Of a stretch of DNA of 5,452 nucleotides, positions 1 through 5,199 are shown one piece after another (positions within the stretch are counted from its first letter, which is position 1; each line of letters starts with the position of its first letter). Position numbers and translations under genes: made by a program. Below the pieces are notes generated by a model. That model was not told where the DNA came from. It did no database searches and worked only from the letters and a program-made list of their open reading frames with translations. The stretch is from an uncultured Clostridium sp. (GTDB lineage: Bacteria > Bacillota > Clostridia > Lachnospirales > Lachnospiraceae). The stretch covers positions 1-5,452 of the forward strand of contig CABQJA010000156.1 of the NCBI GenBank assembly GCA_902464345.1. Reading direction: 5' to 3'.

Positions 1-795
1 ACCATGGATGAAGGAAGAATCCAGCAGATAGCGGCTTCATTTCAGAATGTGTCATTTTCGATATTTAATCAGACATCACAGATGCTTCAGAATGGTGAGA
101 TGGTAAGTGGTGGAGTTACACAGCTGGAAGGTGTGCGGTCACTCATGGAAGAAGTGGGAAAAGCAGTTGACAGCACGGATGGAGATGATTCAAAAGCAAA
201 TGAGGATAGTGAAGGGAAAAATCCGGAATCTACAGAGGCAGGACAACCATCGGATGCGGAAACCACAGAACAGGGCAATATGACGCTTGATCAGTTGCAG
301 AACCAGATGGAGGAAGCCGGTCTGGAGCAATCTAAGGAGATGTATCAGGAGATTTCTACGGCACTGGAGAGTTACACCATTGATGAACGTGTGCAGATGG
401 ATTATAATTATCAATATGTGGAACTGGATATGAACGGTGCCTTGCTGTTTGATACCGGTAAAGCGGAGCTGAAAGAGGATTCCTATGCATTTATGCAGAA
501 AATAGGCAGTGTTCTGGAAACATACAAAGACAGTATTATTGAGATAGAAGGGCACACGGATAATGTTCCGATTCATAATTCAAAATACGAGAGCAACCGA
601 TATTTGTCAACAGCGCGGGCAACGAATGTATATGAGTATCTGATGGAACATTCCAATCTGGTGGATGCAAATATGAAAGTTGCTAGATACGGAGAAAGTC
701 ATCCGGCAGCATCCAATGACACACCGGAAGGAAGAGCCCGTAACCGTCGGGTTGTAATTAAAATATATAATCAGTTGAGTTCGTCGCAGGAGTAA
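1..795 (+). CDS. motB: Flagellar stator protein MotB, 5'-truncated (OmpA-like peptidoglycan-binding part)
   Basis: MotB pairs with MotA in the proton-driven stator and anchors it to peptidoglycan. The reading frame is open from base 1. The ATG at 4 is almost certainly internal, because the text around it (MDEGRIQQIAASFQ) matches the segment that follows the MotB membrane helix; that helix and its essential Asp lie upstream. Counting from that Met, residues 56-92 form an acidic, Ser/Thr-rich linker with 12 Asp/Glu. Residues 93-125 look helical. The OmpA/MotB domain covers about 137-256, with GHTDNVPI at 183-190, LSTARA at 201-206 and NRRV at 247-250, the positions that contact diaminopimelate-containing peptidoglycan in this family. 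motA is expected immediately upstream. The stop codon overlaps the ribosome binding site of fliL, which points to co-transcription and probable translational coupling. The family call is firm. MotS, the sodium-type homologue, cannot be excluded without the missing membrane helix. Confidence 0.95.
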   Translation, partial: TMDEGRIQQIAASFQNVSFSIFNQTSQMLQNGEMVSGGVTQLEGVRSLMEEVGKAVDSTDGDDSKANEDSEGKNPESTEAGQPSDAETTEQGNMTLDQLQNQMEEAGLEQSKEMYQEISTALESYTIDERVQMDYNYQYVELDMNGALLFDTGKAELKEDSYAFMQKIGSVLETYKDSIIEIEGHTDNVPIHNSKYESNRYLSTARATNVYEYLMEHSNLVDANMKVARYGESHPAASNDTPEGRARNRRVVIKIYNQLSSSQE

Positions 796-800
796 GGAGA
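794..800 (+). promoter_or_regulatory. Ribosome binding site of fliL, overlapping the motB stop
   Basis: AAGGAGA begins inside the motB TAA stop codon and ends 8 bases before the fliL ATG at 809. The spacing is ideal and fixes the fliL start. The overlap with the stop suggests that ribosomes finishing motB help load fliL. Confidence 0.85.
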
Positions 801-808
801 GTTATTAT

Positions 809-1333
809 ATGAGAAAGAATTTGATCAGTGTTATTATATTAGCACTATGTATTGTGAACCTGATATTGAATGCATTGATGGTGTTTGTGTTTGTACCGTC
901 AGCTAAGAAAACAGATAATCTGGTGACAGAGATTGCATCAATCCTGAATCTGGAACTGCAGAAGGACGGAACCGAGGATACTCAGAGAGCCGATGTGGAC
1001 ATTAAAAATGCGCAGAATTATACACTTTCTGAAGCAACAACGATCAATCTTAAAAACGATGGCTCCGGAACAAATCATTATGCAATGATCGGGATATCTA
1101 TTTCTATGAACGGAAAAGCAAAAGATTATAAGGATGTCAGTACGAAGCTGGCAGAAACAGAGAGTTGGGTATATGATGTGACGAGGAGTGTTGTTCAGGA
1201 ATATACATATGCAGAGATAAATGATGCAGAGATTCAGAAGCTTGTAAAGCAGGAAATCACCAAAGGCTTGCAGGATAAATATCAGACGGACTGCATTTAT
1301 GATGTGAACTTTAGCCAGTTCAATACGCAGTAG
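809..1333 (+). CDS. fliL: Flagellar basal body-associated protein FliL
   Basis: FliL is a single-pass inner-membrane protein beside the basal body that supports stator function. The product is 174 residues, normal for the family. A short basic start (MRKN) is followed by a membrane helix at about 5-29, so the rest faces outside. Residues 54-90 are a polar, poorly conserved stretch. The C-terminal part fits the FliL/stomatin-like fold: a strand region near 91-100 (YAMIGISISM), a helical section with VTRSVVQEYTYAEI at 124-137, and the closing IYDVNFSQFNTQ at 163-174, which matches the family's typical ending (a Y-x-x-x-F-x-x-F pattern). Its place between motB and fliM is the standard FliL position and carries much of the identification, since sequence conservation is low. 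The ATG is set by AAGGAGA 8 bases upstream. The 42-base gap to fliM contains only the fliM ribosome binding site. Confidence 0.88.
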   Translation: MRKNLISVIILALCIVNLILNALMVFVFVPSAKKTDNLVTEIASILNLELQKDGTEDTQRADVDIKNAQNYTLSEATTINLKNDGSGTNHYAMIGISISMNGKAKDYKDVSTKLAETESWVYDVTRSVVQEYTYAEINDAEIQKLVKQEITKGLQDKYQTDCIYDVNFSQFNTQ

Positions 1334-1359
1334 TTATGAAACATGATATTGAGACCGCC

Positions 1360-1370
1360 AAGGAGGTGAG
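1360..1370 (+). promoter_or_regulatory. Strong Shine-Dalgarno sequence for the GTG start of fliM
   Basis: AAGGAGGTGAG is a near-perfect complement of the 16S rRNA 3' end. Its GGAGG core (1362-1366) lies 9 bases before GTG 1376. This decides the start, because no ATG is available in frame near the conserved N-terminus. It is the strongest such site in the window and may offset the weaker GTG codon. Confidence 0.85.
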
Positions 1371-1375
1371 CAGGC

Positions 1376-2353
1376 GTGGGTGAAGTCCTCTCACAAAATG
1401 AGATAGATAATCTTCTGAAACAGTTAAGTTCGGGAGAGTTGGATGTAGATGAATATATTGATAAACCATCCCAGAAGATAAAGGATTATGATTTTGCCAG
1501 ACCGGCAAAATTTTCAAAAGAGCATCTGAGAACTCTGGAAATTATATTTGAACATTTCTGCAGATTGGTATCCACGAATCTGCCGGCATATCTTCGAAAA
1601 AATGTCCAGATGGAGGTTGTAAATTCGGAAGCAGTTACCTACTCTGAATTTACAAATGCATTGTCTAACCCTGTATTATTGGGAATTGTAAATTTTGAAC
1701 CATTAAAGGGCAATATAGTGATAGAGCTTGCATCGAATCTTGGATATAGTATTGTAGATCGAATGCTCGGTGGAACCGGAGAACCGCTGGAAAAAGTCCG
1801 GGATTATTCGGAGATCGAGCTGAGTATCCTGGAAAGAATATTTACAATCTGTATAAATCTTTTACGGGAACCATGGAAAAATGTAGTAGAGATTGAACCA
1901 AGGCTGGAACGGATCGAAACAAACTCACAGTTTGCACAGATCATATCACCAAGTGAAATGATCGCGATTGTTACGATAAATATGAAAATCGGTGATGTGG
2001 TGGGTCTGATGAATATCTGTCTTCCGTTTATAACATTGGAAGATGTGATGGACAAGTTAAATACAAAGTATTGGTATTCTACGATGCAGACCAGTGATGA
2101 CGGAAGATATGTGGATGTGATTGAAACAGCAATTTCAAAAGCACAGATTCCGGTCCGCGCAGTATTGGGAAACAGCACAATATCCGTAAATGATTTTGTA
2201 AATCTGCAAAAAGGTGATATAATTAAAATCAACCGTCAGTATGAGGCTGAGTTAGATGTATATGTTGGTAATATGTTGAAATTTAAAGCTTTGCCCGGTT
2301 CTTCTTCAGAGAACTATGCGGTAAAGATTACGAAAGTTATAAGAGAGGAGTAA
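1376..2353 (+). CDS. fliM: Flagellar motor switch protein FliM
   Basis: FliM is the C-ring subunit that binds phosphorylated CheY and links FliG to the FliN/FliY layer, switching rotation. The product is 325 residues, usual for the family. The N-terminal peptide LSQNEIDNLL (5-14) is the CheY-binding segment, followed by a short acidic linker. YDFARP at 38-43 begins the middle, CheC-like domain (about 45-225), which carries the GGTG loop at 132-135 (MLGGTGEP), the FliM signature involved in FliG contact. The C-terminal SpoA (FliN-like) domain covers roughly 250-322, including VNLQKGDIIKINR. The start is GTG, supported by an excellent ribosome binding site and by the fit of the CheY-binding motif right after it. 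The 3' end of the gene encodes the ribosome binding site of fliY, and only 3 bases separate the two genes, so FliM and FliY synthesis are probably coupled. Confidence 0.97.
   Translation: MGEVLSQNEIDNLLKQLSSGELDVDEYIDKPSQKIKDYDFARPAKFSKEHLRTLEIIFEHFCRLVSTNLPAYLRKNVQMEVVNSEAVTYSEFTNALSNPVLLGIVNFEPLKGNIVIELASNLGYSIVDRMLGGTGEPLEKVRDYSEIELSILERIFTICINLLREPWKNVVEIEPRLERIETNSQFAQIISPSEMIAIVTINMKIGDVVGLMNICLPFITLEDVMDKLNTKYWYSTMQTSDDGRYVDVIETAISKAQIPVRAVLGNSTISVNDFVNLQKGDIIKINRQYEAELDVYVGNMLKFKALPGSSSENYAVKITKVIREE
2344..2350 (+). promoter_or_regulatory. Ribosome binding site of fliY inside the end of fliM
   Basis: AGAGGAG lies within the last codons of fliM and ends 6 bases before ATG 2357. The next in-frame ATG (2366) would be 15 bases away, so 2357 is preferred. 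Both choices keep the CheY-binding motif. Confidence 0.75.
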
Positions 2354-2356
2354 AGT

Positions 2357-3517
2357 ATGGACGGTATGTTATCGCAAGAAGAAATAAATGCTTTGCTGGG
2401 TGGATTATCCGGAGATACAAGCGTGACTCCAGATGCCGGGACAGATATGGAACTGTCTGCGGAGGAGAAAGACGTATTAGGAGAAATTTCCAATATCTGT
2501 ATGGGTACAGCAGCGACAACTTTATATTCTCTTGTTAATCAAAGAGTATCAATCAGTACCCCGAAGGTTACAGCCTGTACGTGGGAAGAATTGTCGAAAG
2601 AATATTCCAGACCGTGTGTCTTTATTAATATTGACTACGTAGACGGAGTAAAAGGAAACAACCTTTTAATCTTAATGGAGAATGATGTTAAGATCATTAC
2701 GGATCTTATGATGGGCGGAGATGGAACGAATCTGGTGGATCAGCTATCGGATCTGCATCTGAGTGCTATCTGTGAAGCGATGAATCAGATGATGGGCTCA
2801 GCGGCCACGTCTATGTCATCCATGCTGAACCGGAAGATCGACATCAGTCCACCGGAGGCAGAACTGACAACCCTTGGTTCGGAAGGCTCCGGTAAAGTTG
2901 AAGAACGATTGAAGGGTAAGAGCTTTGTAAAGGTTTCTCTGAAAATGGAAATCGGTGATTTGGTAGATTCCAATATCATGCAGTTATATCCGGTAGATTT
3001 TGCAAAGGAGTTGTATCAGGTATTCTCATCCAGCCTGAGTAAGGAGGAGGAGAAGCCGGCAGCGCAGTCACAGCCGGTGCAGCCGGCAGCGCAGCCGCAG
3101 CCGACCCCACAGCCTGCCCCGGCCATGGCACAGCCACAGATGCAGATGCCATACGGACAGATGCCGTATGGACAGGCTCCATACGGATATGCACCACCGA
3201 TGCAGGATGTAAATGTTCAGCCAGTGCAGTTCCAGAGCTTTGCTCCAGGTATCAATCCGGCCAGCCAGCAGGAGAATATCGATCTGATCATGGATGTTCC
3301 GCTGGAGGTTACGGTAGAACTGGGAAGAACTAAAAAGTCAATTAAGGAGATTCTGGAATTTGCTCCGGGCACGATCGTAGAGCTGGACAAGATTGCAGGA
3401 GAACCGATTGATATATTAGTGAATGGTAAGATGGTAGCCAAGGGAGAGGTTGTAGTGATCGAAGAGAGCTTTGGCGTCCGGATTACAGATATAGTAAAGT
3501 CAAAAATGAACGAGTAA
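2357..3517 (+). CDS. fliY: Flagellar motor switch phosphatase FliY (CheC-like domain plus FliN domain)
   Basis: FliY replaces short FliN in many Gram-positive and Thermotoga-type motors. It is a C-ring subunit and removes phosphate from CheY-P. The product has 386 residues. The N-terminal CheY-binding peptide LSQEEINALL is at 5-14. A CheC-like domain covers about 34-215, with two complete copies of the phosphatase pattern [D/S]-x3-E-x2-N-x22-P: D39/E43/N46/P69 and S136/E140/N143/P166. Both catalytic Glu-Asn pairs are intact, so phosphatase activity is predicted, not shown. Residues 230-307 form a Pro/Gln-rich linker, with three PYG repeats at 264-278. The FliN/SpoA domain is at 308-382 (DVPLEVTVELGR, then AGEPIDILVNGK and FGVRITDIV), the part that assembles into the C-ring. 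It lies 3 bases after fliM and 18 bases before cheY, its likely substrate. It could be labelled fliN by automatic annotation, but the CheC domain makes FliY the better name. Confidence 0.96.
   Translation: MDGMLSQEEINALLGGLSGDTSVTPDAGTDMELSAEEKDVLGEISNICMGTAATTLYSLVNQRVSISTPKVTACTWEELSKEYSRPCVFINIDYVDGVKGNNLLILMENDVKIITDLMMGGDGTNLVDQLSDLHLSAICEAMNQMMGSAATSMSSMLNRKIDISPPEAELTTLGSEGSGKVEERLKGKSFVKVSLKMEIGDLVDSNIMQLYPVDFAKELYQVFSSSLSKEEEKPAAQSQPVQPAAQPQPTPQPAPAMAQPQMQMPYGQMPYGQAPYGYAPPMQDVNVQPVQFQSFAPGINPASQQENIDLIMDVPLEVTVELGRTKKSIKEILEFAPGTIVELDKIAGEPIDILVNGKMVAKGEVVVIEESFGVRITDIVKSKMNE
3047..3277 (+). repeat. Low-complexity Pro/Gln-rich linker region of fliY with tandem repeats
   Basis: This in-frame stretch encodes the flexible link between the CheC-like and FliN domains of FliY. 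A 14-base direct repeat (AGCCGGCAGCGCAG) occurs at 3054-3067 and 3081-3094, exactly 27 bases (9 codons) apart. A threefold 15-base tandem unit at 3146-3190 encodes MPYGQ, MPYGQ and APYGY, with a few silent or near-silent changes between copies. The first half (about 3055-3125) is visibly much richer in G and C than the flanking coding sequence. Because the units are multiples of three, gain or loss by slippage would change linker length without breaking the frame. Confidence 0.85.
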
Positions 3518-3521
3518 GTGA

Positions 3522-3528
3522 AGAGGAG
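3522..3528 (+). promoter_or_regulatory. Ribosome binding site of cheY
   Basis: AGAGGAG sits in the short fliY-cheY gap, 7 bases before ATG 3536. It is a good match with ideal spacing, and it confirms the cheY start. Confidence 0.8.
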
Positions 3529-3535
3529 ATAAACA

Positions 3536-3898
3536 ATGGCGAAAAATATTTTAATTTGTGATGATGCAGCATTTATGCGAATGATGATTAAAGACATTCT
3601 TACCAAGAATGGGTATAATGTCGTAGGTGAGGCAGAAAATGGATTAAAGGCGGTTGAAAAGTATCAGGAGACCAAGCCGGATCTTGTGCTGATGGATATT
3701 ACCATGCCGGAAATGGATGGAATCCAGGCATTAAAGAAGATCAAGCAGTCAGATCCGAACGCAAGCGTTGTGATGTGTTCCGCTATGGGTCAGCAGGCTA
3801 TGGTAATCGAGTCTATTCAGTCCGGAGCCAGAGACTTTATTGTAAAGCCATTTCAGCCGGATCGTGTACTGGAAGCTGTAAAGAAGGCAGTTGAGTAG
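3536..3898 (+). CDS. cheY: Chemotaxis response regulator CheY
   Basis: CheY is the cytoplasmic single-domain receiver that CheA phosphorylates and that carries the chemotaxis signal to the motor. The product is 120 residues, the standard size, with no output domain. All receiver residues are present: acidic pair D9-D10, phosphoacceptor D54 (in LMDITMPEMDG), the switch hydroxyl S82 (in VVMCSAMGQ), aromatic F101 and K104 followed by P105 (VKPF). The MCSAMGQQAMVIESIQSGA section is typical of Gram-positive CheY (B. subtilis/Thermotoga type), where Ser takes the place of Thr87 of E. coli. It directly follows fliY, which probably dephosphorylates it, and FliM and FliY both carry its docking peptide. 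This position in the flagellar operon is usual for Firmicutes. Its last codons abut the fliO start, so translation of the two is probably coupled. Confidence 0.97.
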   Translation: MAKNILICDDAAFMRMMIKDILTKNGYNVVGEAENGLKAVEKYQETKPDLVLMDITMPEMDGIQALKKIKQSDPNASVVMCSAMGQQAMVIESIQSGARDFIVKPFQPDRVLEAVKKAVE

Positions 3899-3899
3899 A

Positions 3900-4307
3900 A
3901 TGCCGGCAGTAATACTCAGTAAATCAGGTCCCCTGGAAGGGGTCATTCAGTTGATCGTGGTTCTGATCATGTTTCTGTTTGTGCTTGCGCTGGCTTATTT
4001 TACAGCCAGGCTGGCGGGCAGATTTCAGAGTAATATCCAGAGCCGCAGTAATATGCGGATTATGGAGACTATGCGGATCGGAAATAACAAGTACGTGCAG
4101 ATTATAAAGATTGCCGACCGTTATATTGCAATTGCGGTCGGAAAAGATACGGTTACGTTTCTTGCGGAGCTGAATGAAGATGAGTTGAATTTAGAAGCTA
4201 TGGCAGATGTGAATAAGGGAAGCTTTAAGGATATTCTGTCACAGTTTCAAAAAAAGAAGGATGAAAATGACACAGATGAAACAAGAGACACTTCGAGTGA
4301 CGATTAA
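3900..4307 (+). CDS. fliO: Flagellar export-gate assembly protein FliO
   Basis: FliO is a small membrane protein that helps FliP assemble into the flagellar type III export gate. From ATG 3900 the product has 135 residues: a short outside segment, one membrane helix at about 15-37, then a basic cytoplasmic part. Residues 53-95 match the FliO core, including MRIGNNKYVQIIKIADRY and LAELNEDEL. The tail (121-135) is strongly acidic and polar. Start choice is uncertain. ATG 3900 begins one base after the cheY stop and has GAAGG 12 bases upstream, a loose fit. TTG 3891 in the same frame would add three residues and overlap cheY, but leaves only 3 bases after AAGG. The lack of a clear site suggests coupling to cheY. 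The 3' end overlaps fliP by 41 bases. Family sequence conservation is low, so position between cheY and fliP supports the name. Confidence 0.87.
   Translation: MPAVILSKSGPLEGVIQLIVVLIMFLFVLALAYFTARLAGRFQSNIQSRSNMRIMETMRIGNNKYVQIIKIADRYIAIAVGKDTVTFLAELNEDELNLEAMADVNKGSFKDILSQFQKKKDENDTDETRDTSSDD
4254..4260 (+). promoter_or_regulatory. Ribosome binding site of fliP, inside fliO
   Basis: AAGAAGG ends directly before ATG 4261, 6 bases before ATG 4267 and 15 before ATG 4276, all in the same frame. The spacing favours 4267 as the fliP start. The site lies within the coding sequence of the acidic FliO tail. Confidence 0.65.
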
Positions 4308-5100
4308 AACATGTCTGGCAGTGTTTGCTGTGGTATTTGTTGTGTTGCTGAGCTGTAATCAGCAGACGATGGCGGCAGAGGTATCAACAGATACAACAGA
4401 GTCCATATCAGAGGACGCGACTCAGCCGCTGAACCTCAGTCTGACTATGGATACCGGAAGTGATGAAGGTACATTGTCCGGTACATTGCAAATGCTGCTG
4501 GTTATAACCGTAATTTCATTAGCTCCATCAATTCTTGTTATGATGACCTCCTTTACACGCATTATTGTGGTATTGCATTTTGTAAGGACGGCTTTGGGGT
4601 TGACTTCGACACCTCCTAACAATGTACTGATAGGGCTATCCTTGTTTTTGACGGTTTTTATTATGTCACCGGTATTTACGAAAATCAATACAGATGCGCT
4701 GCAGCCGTTGGCAGAGGGGGAACTGACACAGGAAGAGGCATTGGATGCGGCAATGAATCCATTGCGTAATTTCATGATCAATCAGACCAGAGAACAGGAT
4801 GTGCAGCTGTTTTTGGATATTGCAGATATTGATTCTGTAAATGATTGGGATGATGTACCGACGACTGTGATCATACCGGCATTTATTATCAGCGAATTAA
4901 GAGCTGCGTTTATTATCGGGTTCTTGATTTATATACCATTTATTATTATTGATATGGTTGTAGCATCGACCCTGATGTCAATGGGTATGATGATGTTACC
5001 GCCGACAACGATTTCCATGCCGTTTAAAATCCTGCTTTTTATTATGGCAGACGGATGGAATCTGATTATAGGGCAACTGGTTCAGTCCTTTGTACTCTGA
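4267..5100 (+). CDS. fliP: Flagellar type III export-gate protein FliP
   Basis: FliP forms the core of the FliP5Q4R1 channel through which flagellar subunits cross the membrane. From ATG 4267 the product has 277 residues, within the usual range. Residues 1-37 look like a cleavable signal peptide: charged start, hydrophobic stretch 17-29 and a likely Ala cleavage region in TMAAE. A polar segment (38-72) leads to membrane segments near 75-95, 119-137, 202-235 and 251-272. Family landmarks are TSFTRIIVVLHFVRTALG (94-111), PPNNVLIGLSLFLT, the periplasmic NPLRNFMINQTRE (164-176), PAFIISELRAAF (204-215), and MMMLPPTTISMPFKILLF near the end. The start was chosen by spacing from AAGAAGG; ATG 4261 and 4276 are alternatives and do not affect the mature protein. 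The gene overlaps fliO by 41 bases, so coupling is likely. A 99-base gap separates it from fliQ. Confidence 0.96.
   Translation: MTQMKQETLRVTIKTCLAVFAVVFVVLLSCNQQTMAAEVSTDTTESISEDATQPLNLSLTMDTGSDEGTLSGTLQMLLVITVISLAPSILVMMTSFTRIIVVLHFVRTALGLTSTPPNNVLIGLSLFLTVFIMSPVFTKINTDALQPLAEGELTQEEALDAAMNPLRNFMINQTREQDVQLFLDIADIDSVNDWDDVPTTVIIPAFIISELRAAFIIGFLIYIPFIIIDMVVASTLMSMGMMMLPPTTISMPFKILLFIMADGWNLIIGQLVQSFVL
4468..4488 (+). repeat. Short direct repeat GGTACATTG within fliP
   Basis: GGTACATTG occurs at 4468-4476 and again at 4480-4488, a 12-base period that keeps the frame and encodes the doubled GTL in EGTLSGTLQ. It lies at the border between the variable polar segment and the first mature membrane helix. 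It is a likely small duplication with no evident function. Confidence 0.6.
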
Positions 5101-5137
5101 GCGGATATCAGTGCACAGAGGAAGCATGGCAGGTTGA

Positions 5138-5168
5138 TTTGAACAGAGCCGGATACGGTATGTTCAGA
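5138..5168 (+). other. Imperfect inverted repeat (possible hairpin) in the fliP-fliQ gap
   Basis: TGAACA (5140-5145) pairs perfectly with TGTTCA (5161-5166), and two more outer pairs are possible (5139-5167 as G-U, 5138-5168 as T-A). Inside, CCG (5149-5151) pairs with CGG (5156-5158) around a GATA loop, leaving a small internal bulge. No T run follows, so it does not look like an intrinsic terminator. It sits in the only untranslated gap of notable size (5101-5199), 15 bases upstream of the fliQ ribosome binding site. It could be an RNA hairpin that influences message processing or fliQ translation, or a chance palindrome. The rest of the gap shows nothing recognisable. Confidence 0.4.
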
Positions 5169-5182
5169 CGCTGCGTGACAGG

Positions 5183-5190
5183 AAAAGAGG
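5183..5190 (+). promoter_or_regulatory. Ribosome binding site of fliQ
   Basis: AAAAGAGG ends 9 bases before ATG 5200, where the FliQ family match begins. The match is moderate, but it supports this start and argues that fliQ is translated independently of fliP. Confidence 0.65.
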
Positions 5191-5199
5191 TTATACATT

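Noticed and set aside
190..576. Reverse-strand open frame of 128 residues inside motB
   Set aside because: It lies wholly opposite the strongly supported MotB coding sequence, has a Leu/Ile/Phe/His-rich composition typical of antisense reading, and shows no recognisable domain.
3217..3606. Reverse-strand open frame of 129 residues across the fliY-cheY junction
   Set aside because: It is antisense to two well-supported genes, with no family resemblance and no convincing start signal.
4351..4362. LLSC in the FliP N-terminus as a lipoprotein signal
   Set aside because: Leu at the -2 position is unusual for a lipobox, and FliP is processed as an integral membrane protein with an ordinary signal peptide. 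Cleavage near TMAAE is more likely.
5126..5137. Three-codon open frame (ATG GCA GGT TGA) behind AGAGG in the fliP-fliQ gap, as a leader peptide
   Set aside because: It is far too short to carry a signal and is easily explained by chance. No attenuator structure or terminator follows.
5134..5164. TTGATT with TATGTT as an internal promoter for fliQ
   Set aside because: The two boxes are 19 bases apart with poor matches, and the surrounding genes form one operon. Such hits are frequent in AT-rich DNA.
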